A DNA stretch of 64,000 nt from Pseudomonas silvicola (GTDB lineage: Bacteria > Pseudomonadota > Gammaproteobacteria > Pseudomonadales > Pseudomonadaceae): positions 5,602,501 to 5,666,500 of the forward strand of contig NZ_CP093280.1 of assembly GCF_026651855.1 (NCBI RefSeq). The letters are read 5' to 3'. A program made the translations under genes and the position numbers. The notes under the pieces are model-generated. The model saw nothing but the letters and a program-made list of their open reading frames with translations, was not told the DNA's origin and ran no database searches. Positions 36,555-44,237 of the stretch are shown here, in pieces (within the stretch, counting starts at the first letter, position 1; every line of letters begins with the position of its first letter).

Positions 36555-37328
36555 TTGCCCTTGTCGAACCCTGAAATCGCCCGCCTGGCCATCAGTTTGC
36601 TGGACTTGACCTCGCTCAATGACTGCGATGACGCAGCCGCCATCACGGCCCTGTGCAGGCGGGCCGTGACCCCTTGCGGGCCGGTGGCCGCCGTGTGTGT
36701 CTACCCCCGTTTCGTGGCCCTGGCGCGCCAGACGCTCGACGCGCTCGGGGCGCCGGACATCCGCGTGGCCACCGTCACCAACTTCCCCGCGGGTGCGCCG
36801 CTGCCCGAGCAGGCCGCGCGGGAAACCCGGGCAGCCATCGCCGAAGGCGCCGATGAAGTGGATGTGGTCTACCCCTACGGCGCCTTGAAGGCCGGTGACC
36901 GTGAAGCCGGCCGTGCCCTGGTCCGGGCATGCCGTGAGGCCTGTGGTGCCCAGGCGTTGCTCAAGGTCATTCTGGAAACCGGCGAATTGGCCAACCCTGC
37001 GCTGATCGAGATCGCCAGCCGCGACGCCATCGCCGCCGGCGCCGACTTCATCAAGACCAGCACCGGCAAGGTACCGGTCAACGCAACCCCGCAAGCGGCC
37101 CGGGTGATGCTCAACGTGATCAGGGAGAATGCCGGTCGGGCCGGTTTCAAACCCGCGGGTGGAGTGCGGACGCTGGACGATGCGCGCCTGTACATCGAGA
37201 TGGCCGCCCAGGTGTTGGGCGCCGAATGGGTGTGCCCGGCCCATCTCAGGCTCGGTGCATCCGGCGTACTGAGCGACCTGCTGCGGCACCTGGGTATCGA
37301 GGACGCCCCTGTGCGCACGGGCTATTGA
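36555..37328 (+). CDS. deoC: deoxyribose-phosphate aldolase
   Basis: A 257-residue class I aldolase that splits 2-deoxyribose 5-phosphate into glyceraldehyde 3-phosphate and acetaldehyde. The Schiff-base Lys is in D-F-I-K-T-S-T-G-K; L-K-V-I-L-E-T and G-F-K-P-A-G-G-V-R-T provide the proton-relay Asp/Lys surroundings typical of the E. coli-like form. The most likely start is TTG 36555, ten bases after GGAG; longer reading to 36492 overlaps rutF without a ribosome site. It is convergent with deoA, which produces its pathway substrate. Confidence 0.92.
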   Translation: MPLSNPEIARLAISLLDLTSLNDCDDAAAITALCRRAVTPCGPVAAVCVYPRFVALARQTLDALGAPDIRVATVTNFPAGAPLPEQAARETRAAIAEGADEVDVVYPYGALKAGDREAGRALVRACREACGAQALLKVILETGELANPALIEIASRDAIAAGADFIKTSTGKVPVNATPQAARVMLNVIRENAGRAGFKPAGGVRTLDDARLYIEMAAQVLGAEWVCPAHLRLGASGVLSDLLRHLGIEDAPVRTGY

Positions 37329-37392
37329 ACGCCCATGCACATGACCGCCCTGACGGCTCCGAACGCGTCCGGCACGATGATCATGGCGGGCT

Positions 37393-38709
37393 TCATACCG
37401 GCCCCACCTGACAGGCCTGACGCAAGGCGTGGCTCCCCGCCTCTGCGGCAGCCTCGCTGGCGGCATGCACCCAGCCCAGCGGTCGCTGCGCACCCACTGT
37501 CTCACCGACAAAGGCCAGGTCGCTATAGCCCACCGACAGGTCCAACGTATCGTCGGGATGGCGACGGCCACCTCCCAGCAACACCACACCCATGCCGACA
37601 GCCCGCGTGTCGATGGCCACCACCTGCCCTGGCGCCGGCGCCCAGACGGGCCTTTTCACCGGCGCATGCGGCAGATGATGATCGGGCCGCGCCACCAGAT
37701 CGGATGGCCCACCCAGGGCACTGACCATCTGCTGGAAGCGGGCCAGTGCCGACCCACTCTCCCACGCGTCCAACAGCCTTGCGCGCGCGGCAGCAGGATC
37801 GACGGCGAGGCCGGCAGCCACCAGCGCTGCTTCGCCAAGGGCCAACGTGACATCCCACAGGCGCGGGCTGCGCACCTGGCCCTTGAGCAAGGCGATGGCT
37901 TCGGCCACTTCCAGGGCATTGCCCGCCGCCCGCGCCAGCGGCTGGTTCATGTCGGTGACCAGAGCGCGGGTACGCACCCCGGCCCCCTGCGCCACCGCCA
38001 CGATACTGTCGGCCAAGGCGTGGGCATCCTGGCTGCGGGCCATGAACGCGCCATTACCGGTCTTCACGTCCATCACCAGTACATCGAGGCCAGCGGCCAG
38101 TTTCTTGGAAAGGATGGACGCCGTGATCAGGTCGATGGACTCCACCGTCGCCGTCACGTCGCGGATGCCATACAGGCGCTTGTCCGCCGGCGCCAGGTCG
38201 GCAGTCTGGCCGATAATGGCACACCCTGCTTCAGCCACCACGGCTCGAAAGCGCTGTGCCGACGGCTGGGTGTCGTAGCCGGGAATGGCCTCAAGCTTGT
38301 CCAGGGTGCCCCCCGTGTGCCCCAGGCCGCGCCCGGAGATCATCGGGACGTAGCAGCCGCACGCCGCCAACAAGGGCGCCAAGGCCAGGCTGACAAAGTC
38401 CCCCACACCACCGGTGGAATGCTTGTCCACCACGGGGCCCGGCAATTGCCAGTGCAACACCTCGCCGGAGTCCCGCATGGCCTCGGTCAGGGCAATGCGC
38501 TCTTGCAGGGTCATGCCCTTGAGCAACACGGCCATGGCAAACGCCGCTACCTGGCCTTCGCTGAGGCTGTGGTCGGTGATACCCGCGACAAAACGCTGGA
38601 TATCGGCGCGTGACAATACGCCACCGTCACGCTTGCCACGTATGACCTCCTGGGCGAGCCAGCCGTCACTCGCCAACGTCGGCCGCCCTTCGCGCGGTAC
38701 AGACTGCAT
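37393..38709 (-). CDS. deoA: thymidine phosphorylase
   Basis: A 438-residue enzyme that phosphorolyses thymidine/deoxyuridine to base and deoxyribose 1-phosphate. The signature S-G-R-G-L-G-H-T-G-G-T-L-D-K-L-E lies near 115, the phosphate loop K-H-S-T-G-G-V-G-D near 84, and K-K-L-A-A-G-L-D-x-L-V-M-D-V-K-T-G-N-G-A-F-M near 200. GGAGG is eight bases upstream of ATG 38709. It is the last gene of the tsx-cdd-nupC-deoA operon, 23 bp after nupC. The product enters deoC after mutase action; no deoB is in the window. Confidence 0.95.
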   Translation of the reverse strand: MQSVPREGRPTLASDGWLAQEVIRGKRDGGVLSRADIQRFVAGITDHSLSEGQVAAFAMAVLLKGMTLQERIALTEAMRDSGEVLHWQLPGPVVDKHSTGGVGDFVSLALAPLLAACGCYVPMISGRGLGHTGGTLDKLEAIPGYDTQPSAQRFRAVVAEAGCAIIGQTADLAPADKRLYGIRDVTATVESIDLITASILSKKLAAGLDVLVMDVKTGNGAFMARSQDAHALADSIVAVAQGAGVRTRALVTDMNQPLARAAGNALEVAEAIALLKGQVRSPRLWDVTLALGEAALVAAGLAVDPAAARARLLDAWESGSALARFQQMVSALGGPSDLVARPDHHLPHAPVKRPVWAPAPGQVVAIDTRAVGMGVVLLGGGRRHPDDTLDLSVGYSDLAFVGETVGAQRPLGWVHAASEAAAEAGSHALRQACQVGPV

Positions 38710-38732
38710 ACACGTTACCTCCGGAGAAAGCC

Positions 38733-39998
38733 TCACAGGGAGATGAAAAAACCGACGATCGCCGCACTCATCAGGTTCGACAATGTGCCGCCGATCATGG
38801 CCCGCATGCCAAGGCGCGCCAACAACGGGCGCCGCTGCGGCGCAATGCCGCTCAAGCCCGCCAACTGGATGGCGATGGAAGACAGGTTGGCGAAACCGCA
38901 CAGGGCAAAGGTGACGATCACCTGGGTATGGGCCGACAACAGCGGCACACCGGCGGCACTGGCCTTGTCGGCGACGAGGTAGTTGGAAAGGTCGGCATAG
39001 GCGACAAATTCGTTGAGCACCAATTTCTGGCCGATGAAGCCGCCCGCCAGCACTGCCTCGTTCCACGGCACCCCGATCAGAAAGGCGATCGGCGACAGCA
39101 CATAGCCCAGGATCAGTTGCAAGGTCAGTTGCGGGTAACCGAACCAGTGGCCGGCCCACCCGAGCAAGCCATTGACCATGGCAATCAGGGCCACGAACGC
39201 CACCAGCATCGCCCCCACCGACATGGCGATGCGCAAGCCCACCTGAGCGCCCTCGGACGCCGCATCGACAATGTTCGCCGGTTTGCCTTCGCCATTGTCC
39301 AGCGCTTCGAGCATCTGGCGGTCCTGGGGCTGTTCGGTTTCCGGCTCCATCAGCTTGGCCATCAGCAGGCTGCCAGGCGCCGACATGAAGCAGGCAGCGA
39401 TCAGGTACTTGAGGTCCACGCCCAGGCCGGCATAGCCCAGCAGCACGGAGCCGGCCACCGCGGCGAAACCGCCGACCATGACCGCGAACAGCTCGGAACG
39501 GGTCATGTGGGCAATGAACGGCCGCACCACCAGCGGCACCTCGGACTGGCCGATGAACACCGCCGAGGTCACCGCCATGGACTCCACGCGGCTGGTGCGC
39601 AGCAACACCCGCAGCGCCCCACCGACCAGGCGAATGACCCAGCCCATGACGCCTATGTAGTAAAGCACCGAGATAAAGCTGCCAAAAAACACGATCACTG
39701 GCAGTACGCGAATGGCAAACACAAACCCACCGCTGCCGAACACGGTGAACATCTGCGCCGAGCTGAGGCCGCCGTAGAGGAAATCGATCCCCTTGTTGGC
39801 ATACACCTGCAAGCTCGATACCCCCCCGGCCAGGCCGCCAAGGGCTTCCTGGCCCCACGGTACATAAAGGGCAAAAGCGCCGATGGCCACCTGCAGCACA
39901 AAAGCGGCGATCACGGTGCGCCGATTGATAGCGCGGCGCTGGGTGGATAACGCCAGGGCCATGACGATGATCGCCATGATGCCGAGCAGACTGATCAT
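38733..39998 (-). CDS. nupC: nucleoside transporter, NupC/CNT family
   Basis: A 421-residue concentrative nucleoside transporter with about eight to ten helices. Family marks are G-S-G-G-F-V-F-A-I-R-V-L-P-V-I-V-F-F, F-I-G-Q-S-E-V-P-L-V-V-R-P, the N-E-x-V-A-Y motif (L-N-E-F-V-A-Y-A-D-L) and C-G-F-A-N-L-S-S-I-A-I-Q. It imports nucleosides with protons or sodium across the inner membrane. GGAGG lies seven bases before ATG 39998. Flanked by cdd and deoA in the same operon. Confidence 0.94.
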   Translation of the reverse strand: MISLLGIMAIIVMALALSTQRRAINRRTVIAAFVLQVAIGAFALYVPWGQEALGGLAGGVSSLQVYANKGIDFLYGGLSSAQMFTVFGSGGFVFAIRVLPVIVFFGSFISVLYYIGVMGWVIRLVGGALRVLLRTSRVESMAVTSAVFIGQSEVPLVVRPFIAHMTRSELFAVMVGGFAAVAGSVLLGYAGLGVDLKYLIAACFMSAPGSLLMAKLMEPETEQPQDRQMLEALDNGEGKPANIVDAASEGAQVGLRIAMSVGAMLVAFVALIAMVNGLLGWAGHWFGYPQLTLQLILGYVLSPIAFLIGVPWNEAVLAGGFIGQKLVLNEFVAYADLSNYLVADKASAAGVPLLSAHTQVIVTFALCGFANLSSIAIQLAGLSGIAPQRRPLLARLGMRAMIGGTLSNLMSAAIVGFFISL

Positions 39999-40064
39999 GT
40001 GAAACCTCCGATGACACGCAGCACGCAAGGGCCCGCCAGCCAGGGGCCGACGGGTTTCAGGGCC

Positions 40065-40478
40065 TCAGAATGAGTTGAACGCACCGGGCAACAACTGCTC
40101 CAGGGTCCAATGGCGCGTTGCCCGCGGGTCACTGCCCTGGCAGATCACCACGCAATCGGGCGCCATGAGTTCCAGCAGCACTTGGCGGCAAGCGCCACAA
40201 GGGCTGATCAGTTCCACGTTGGGCGCGTAGATGGCCATGGCCTTGAAACTGCGCGGTGCCTTGCCCTGGCTGATGGCGCTGAACAGCGCGCTGCGCTCGG
40301 CGCAGTTGGTCAAACCGTAGGAAATATTCTCCACGTTGCACCCGCGAACGATCTCCCCGGTGTCGGTCAACAACGCCGCCCCCACGGGAAAGCGCGAGTA
40401 CGGCGAGTAAGCGCGGGTGGCGGCCTCGCGGGCTTCACTGATCAATGGCGCGTGCGCGCTGGCTGCGTTTTCGTTCAT
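40065..40478 (-). CDS. cdd: cytidine deaminase
   Basis: A 137-residue zinc enzyme that deaminates cytidine and deoxycytidine to uridine forms. The zinc site is C-A-E-R (Cys and catalytic Glu) plus P-C-G-A-C-R-Q; Y-S-P-Y-S-R-F-P-V-G-A-A and G-C-N-V-E-N are the substrate loops. The size fits the homotetrameric short form (Bacillus/human type) rather than the long E. coli Cdd. It lies 33 bp after tsx and 66 bp before nupC. Confidence 0.95.
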   Translation of the reverse strand: MNENAASAHAPLISEAREAATRAYSPYSRFPVGAALLTDTGEIVRGCNVENISYGLTNCAERSALFSAISQGKAPRSFKAMAIYAPNVELISPCGACRQVLLELMAPDCVVICQGSDPRATRHWTLEQLLPGAFNSF

Positions 40479-40511
40479 GAAAGTCGACCTGAAAGGGAGG
40501 AAAAGGAAGGG

Positions 40512-41492
40512 TCAGAACTGGTAACCAATGCCGAAGTAATAACCCCAGCCCGTGGAGCGGGCGTTGAAATTGCCGTCACCGAAGTTCAGTTCGGTGCCGT
40601 CCTTCCATTGGCCGCCATTGTGGAAATAGCGCCCGGCCGTCATCAGCCGCACATGCTTGTAGTTGTAGAGGATGACGTTGGTCGCCACGGTGGCGTTGGC
40701 GGTACGCGATGGCCCCGCCTGGTCGTGCAGGTCCGAGCCGAAGTCATGGTTGGTGAAGCCGATATAAGTCAGCGAGGCACCGTTGTCGAAATGCTTCAAC
40801 GGCAGGATGTACTTCAGTTGCGCCCGGTAGCCGTCCCAGGAGTTCTCGTTGGCGGCACCATAGTTTTCCCATTGCCGTCGCGCGTACAGGTTGGCCGACA
40901 GAATCACGGGGGTGCCGGTCTTGATGTCGGTACCGAAACCGCTGTACAGGGTGTTGGCCCTGTCGACTTTGGTATGGCCCATGTCGTAGATCCAGTCGAA
41001 GGCCAGGTAGAACTCCATGAATGGCCCGAACGCCAGCGAGTGCCCCGTGAGTTCGTCGATGGAAATGCGCGGCTCGTGCTCCATGAACACGGGCGAGCCT
41101 TTATCCCATTCGCCGCTGTCGTGGCTGTTGCCGATGCCCAGCACCTTGGGGGCATCGATGTAGCCGTACAGTTCATAAGGGCCCTTGCGGCCGTAGTACT
41201 CGTACTCCAGGTAGATATCGTCCGAGGGCCTGGGGCCGAAGCTGATGTCTTTGCTGCCGATCAGGGTCAGGTCTTGGTTGAACCAGGGCGTATCCGAGGA
41301 AGGCGCGCCGTCAGCCGACGCGGCGGACGGCGGCGCGGTGGTATCCAGGGGCAGCGGGTCAGCGCCCACCGAGGGGCCCGTGGCCGCCCAACCGGGGAGA
41401 CTGACCGCCAGGGTCAGGCCTGCCACGGGCAGCAACCGGGGCAGAATGCGTTGCGAAAGGCACACCATGCGACGGGAAGAACATTGCTTCAC
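40512..41492 (-). CDS. tsx: nucleoside-specific outer-membrane channel, Tsx-like
   Basis: A 326-residue outer-membrane beta-barrel that lets nucleosides through. The match to E. coli Tsx is clear: F-G-P-x-x-x-D-x-Y-L-E-Y-E, G-S-P-V-F-M-E-H-E-P-R-x-S-I-D, N-Y-G-A-A-N-E-N-S-W-D-G-Y-R, Y-I-G-F-T-N-H-D-F-G-S-D-L and the C-terminal G-Y-Q-F. A signal peptide of about 38 residues precedes a Pro/Ala/Ser-rich linker that E. coli Tsx lacks. The start is set at GTG 41492, which has GGAGAGG just upstream; other starts at 41513 or 41468 are possible. First gene of the tsx-cdd-nupC-deoA operon. Confidence 0.9.
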   Translation of the reverse strand: MKQCSSRRMVCLSQRILPRLLPVAGLTLAVSLPGWAATGPSVGADPLPLDTTAPPSAASADGAPSSDTPWFNQDLTLIGSKDISFGPRPSDDIYLEYEYYGRKGPYELYGYIDAPKVLGIGNSHDSGEWDKGSPVFMEHEPRISIDELTGHSLAFGPFMEFYLAFDWIYDMGHTKVDRANTLYSGFGTDIKTGTPVILSANLYARRQWENYGAANENSWDGYRAQLKYILPLKHFDNGASLTYIGFTNHDFGSDLHDQAGPSRTANATVATNVILYNYKHVRLMTAGRYFHNGGQWKDGTELNFGDGNFNARSTGWGYYFGIGYQF

Positions 41493-41908
41493 AACCACCT
41501 CTCCATACTCCATGCAGAAAGTTGTACCGAGCCGCGAACGCGCGCCATCCGGGCGCCGCACGGCATCGATGTCGGCCACACCGTCCAAAGGGGTACCCGC
41601 CTTCAGGGTCAGCCGATCTGCGATAGCAGGATATGTGCCAGCGAGACAATGACTTTCAAATCAGTGAGCTATGAAAAAACCGGCGTGCTGTTTTTACCGA
41701 TTGGTCTGCTTTGGAGCGCACGGTACAGCCCCGTTGCGCCGTCTTGGCGCACAGGCCAGCGCCCCCATTCGGGCAAGCGCGCCGTTCATCGCCCTGCGCG
41801 CAGATTTTTAAAATTCCCCTGCGCCGCCATGAGTCACAGTCCAGGAGGCATTGGAACAAACGCCAGCTTTTTACTTCCTCTGTGAACAATAACGACGAGG
41901 CTTTCAAC
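41493..41908. other. 416 bp divergent intergenic region before tsx
   Basis: The gap between tsx (minus) and the Ser/Gly-rich protein gene (plus) shows no supportable gene. It contains the RutR-like site at 41693-41708 and must hold both promoters. The frames crossing it lack ribosome sites and recognisable content. Confidence 0.6.
41693..41708. promoter_or_regulatory. RutR-like operator upstream of tsx-cdd-nupC-deoA
   Basis: TTTACCGATTGGTCTG agrees with 13 of 16 bases of the complement of the rutF-deoC site (TTTACCATTTGGTCTA) and with 10 of 14 fixed bases of the RutR consensus. It is 200 bp upstream of the tsx start. Two independent copies in front of both nucleoside operons make chance less likely. 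Confidence 0.5.
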
Positions 41909-42271
41909 ATGAACAAGAAACTGAGCTATGCGATCGTAATGGCCGGGCTGACCTGCGCCCTGTCCATGCCCCTGATGGCTGCCACCAGCGCCGGTAGCGC
42001 GGGCGGTGCGTCGGGCGGCAGCAGCATGGGTGGTTCGTCCAGCGGCGGCGGCATGGGCGGCTCGGCATCGCCGTCCGACAGCCCGTCGGCACCTACCGGC
42101 TCCAACGGCGCCAACACCAACGGCACCGCCCTTCCCGGCTCCGGTGGCGAGGCAGGCAGCGGCGGCAACTCCAGCCCAGGCAACAAGACGCCGTCGGGCG
42201 CAGGCTCCAGCGCCAACCCCAGCGCACCCAGCGCACCGAGCTCGAGCGGCAGTTCCGGCAGCGGTTCCTGA
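41909..42271 (+). CDS. small secreted Ser/Gly-rich protein
   Basis: A 120-residue protein with a clear Sec signal peptide (M-N-K-K-L-S-Y-A-I, hydrophobic to about residue 22, A-x-A cleavage near M-A-A-T). The mature part is almost only Ser, Gly, Ala, Asn and Pro, with repeated G-G-S-S and P-S-A-P units, so it is disordered and low complexity. GAGG lies eight bases before ATG 41909. The composition resembles small periplasmic or secreted proteins of unknown function in Pseudomonas. No partner gene is evident; it ends 13 bp before a REP pair. Confidence 0.8.
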   Translation: MNKKLSYAIVMAGLTCALSMPLMAATSAGSAGGASGGSSMGGSSSGGGMGGSASPSDSPSAPTGSNGANTNGTALPGSGGEAGSGGNSSPGNKTPSGAGSSANPSAPSAPSSSGSSGSGS

Positions 42272-42283
42272 ATAGCCTGGCCC

Positions 42284-42339
42284 ACTGCAGGAGCTGCTTG
42301 CCAGCGAGCCTTCAGGCCGCGCAAGCCCCTCCTGCACAG
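42284..42339. repeat. inverted pair of REP-like elements
   Basis: CTGCAGGAGCTGCTTGCCAG (42284-42303) and, inverted, GCGCAAGCCCCTCCTGCACAG (42319-42339, one base longer than a shown core) resemble the Pseudomonas REP core with its GGAGC...GCTTGC pattern. They face each other between two convergent genes, the usual BIME location. Confidence 0.6.
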
Positions 42340-42364
42340 GCATCACACCCTGCAATGCCCCTTG

Positions 42365-42745
42365 TCAGCGCTCGGCCCGGCGCGCCTTGTCAGCTTCACG
42401 CGCCGCGTCACGGTCCGGAAAAACGTGCAGGTGAGCCAGGCGGGCAAGGATGGCGCCTTCGGTGCGCTGCATCAACTGGGCTATTTCAGCGCACAGTTTT
42501 TTTTCGTGGACCCAGAGGTCTACCACATACTCATCATGCTCGGCGTCCCAGCGCTGCCCGGTGTTCGCCGGTTTGGGCGTGGCGGTATCGGCTTCGGTGT
42601 CAGCGGGGATCCCCGGCAGCCTGACCCAGGGTGCCTCGGGGGCGTCGACGCTTCGTTGCCAGACGGAGCCGTCATCACATAGCGCAACCAGCACGGCTGT
42701 GGCTGCGGCGCTCGTGTGCAGTTGAACGATCTTGCGGGCTTTCAA
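42365..42745 (-). CDS. small protein with C-terminal SANT/Myb-like helical domain
   Basis: A 126-residue protein I do not recognise by name. The N-terminal half (about 1-50) looks like a small beta domain with a conserved Trp; residues about 65-110 (W-D-A-E-H-D-E-Y-V-V-D-L-W, E-I-A-Q-L-M-Q-R-T-E-G-A-I-L-A-R-L) form the three-helix SANT/Myb-like pattern seen in small bacterial DNA- or RNA-linked proteins. The C-terminus is Arg/Ala-rich. It starts with TTG 42745, six bases after GGGAGGG, a strong ribosome site that supports it as a real gene. No operon partner is visible. Confidence 0.65.
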   Translation of the reverse strand: MKARKIVQLHTSAAATAVLVALCDDGSVWQRSVDAPEAPWVRLPGIPADTEADTATPKPANTGQRWDAEHDEYVVDLWVHEKKLCAEIAQLMQRTEGAILARLAHLHVFPDRDAAREADKARRAER

Positions 42746-42954
42746 TGGTGTCCCTCCCTTGCAGCTTCAAGCCTGGCACCGCGGCCTGGCGGTAGGTGTG
42801 AACGGACCATTCTACAAAATTGCGTGGGAGCGCAAACCCATCACCGTGGCGCGCCCCTTGCAGGACTTCCTCGGCCCCCATGGTATCGTTGCCACTGGCC
42901 AGGCACCGCACACCCTGCCAGCCCGCACCCTGCCCCCTATCGGAATACAACCGG

Positions 42955-44193
42955 ATGAATGCCGAGTCCCCTTCTGCTGCAACCGCCACACTGGATAAAG
43001 TCACCCGCGGCAGCGCGGCGTTCCGAGCCATCGCCATCTGCATGACGTTGGCAGGCGTGTCGACCTTTGCGCTGATGAACTGCGTGCAACCGCTGATGCC
43101 ACTGTTCACCCAGGCGTTTTCCATTACCCCTGCCCAGGCCAGTCTGTCCCTGTCGGTCAACATCGGTATCCTCGGCCTGCTGATGCCATTCGCCAGCCTG
43201 GTGTCCGAGCGTGTGGGCCGCAAGAAGGTGCTGGTGGCGTCCTTGCTGACGTCTGGCGTGGTCTGCGTCATTTCGGCAACGGCTGATAGCTGGAATACCT
43301 TTCTGTTTTACCGCGCCCTGCAAGGCGCTGCTTTCAGCGGGGTGCCGGCGATAGCCATGGCGTATATCGCCGAGGAGATCGCGTTGTCCGACTCCGGCTA
43401 CGCGGCCGGTGTCTACGTGAGCGGCGCTGCCATCGGCGGCATGTTCGGCCGGGTGCTGGCCGGTTGCGTGGCAGACGCCTGGGGCTGGCGCGCCAGCCTG
43501 ATCGCCACCGGCGCGGTAGGCGTGGTCTCGGCCCTGCTGTTCAGCTACCTGCTACCGCGCTCGCGCCATTTCGTGGCGCAGCGCACTGGTTTGAAACCGC
43601 TGCTGGCAACGTATCGCCGGCATGTGGGGAATCGAGCCTTGCAGCGCGCTTACGTCACAGGTTTTTTCATGATGGGCAGCCTGGTGATGGTCTACAACTT
43701 CCTGGGCTTTCGGCTGACCCAAGCCCCGTTCAACCTGAGCCCCACCCTCGCGGGCTCATTGTTCCTGACCTACCTGGCTGGCATCTACGCGTCGACCCTG
43801 GCCGGCAAACTCGCCGACCAGCACGGCTCGAAACGGGTGACGATAGGGTCGCTGGGGCTGTGCGCGGCCGGGGCGGTGCTGATGCTGGCGCCCTACCTGG
43901 CGGTCGTTCTCGCGGGGCTGATCCTGTTTACCGTCGGCTATTTCGCGACGCACTCGGTGGCGAACGGGGCGGTGTCTCGCCATGCCCACACGGGCAAGTC
44001 CCAGGCTTCGACGCTGTATTTCATGGCCTTCTACGCAGGGGGCGCCCTGTTGGGCTGGGGCGGCGGGATCGCCTGGGCGCATTCAGCCTGGCCCGGCGTG
44101 ACAGCGCTCCTGGCCGCCGCGATCGGCTTGACCCTGCTACTGGGCCTGGCTACGCAAAAGAGCCTGCCGGCACACCAGGCCCCGCGTGTGTAG
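42955..44193 (+). CDS. MFS transporter, YnfM/arabinose-efflux-like
   Basis: A 412-residue twelve-helix exporter of the DHA1/YnfM type. The loop-2 motif reads L-V-S-E-R-V-G-R-K-K, and helix 5 has G-A-A-I-G-G-M-F-G-R-V-L-A-G. It likely exports a small metabolite; substrate unknown. Start 42955 (M-N-A-E-S) has a weak CGGAA upstream; the earlier in-frame start at 42820 would add a low-quality Pro/Arg-rich segment and is rejected. It converges on the histidine kinase gene 45 bp away. Confidence 0.86.
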   Translation: MNAESPSAATATLDKVTRGSAAFRAIAICMTLAGVSTFALMNCVQPLMPLFTQAFSITPAQASLSLSVNIGILGLLMPFASLVSERVGRKKVLVASLLTSGVVCVISATADSWNTFLFYRALQGAAFSGVPAIAMAYIAEEIALSDSGYAAGVYVSGAAIGGMFGRVLAGCVADAWGWRASLIATGAVGVVSALLFSYLLPRSRHFVAQRTGLKPLLATYRRHVGNRALQRAYVTGFFMMGSLVMVYNFLGFRLTQAPFNLSPTLAGSLFLTYLAGIYASTLAGKLADQHGSKRVTIGSLGLCAAGAVLMLAPYLAVVLAGLILFTVGYFATHSVANGAVSRHAHTGKSQASTLYFMAFYAGGALLGWGGGIAWAHSAWPGVTALLAAAIGLTLLLGLATQKSLPAHQAPRV

Positions 44194-44237
44194 CGGCAGC
44201 CACAAGGCCGCTTCGGCATTCGGCGGGGCGCCTGGCC

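Noticed and set aside
37393-40017. Open frame of 874 codons on the minus strand joining deoA to a long upstream extension
   Set aside because: Only the last 438 codons are DeoA, with GGAGG before ATG 38709. The upstream part is an out-of-frame shadow of nupC with no family content.
40110-41885. Open frame of 591 codons on the plus strand
   Set aside because: Antisense to cdd and tsx, which are unmistakable; no ribosome site or domain.
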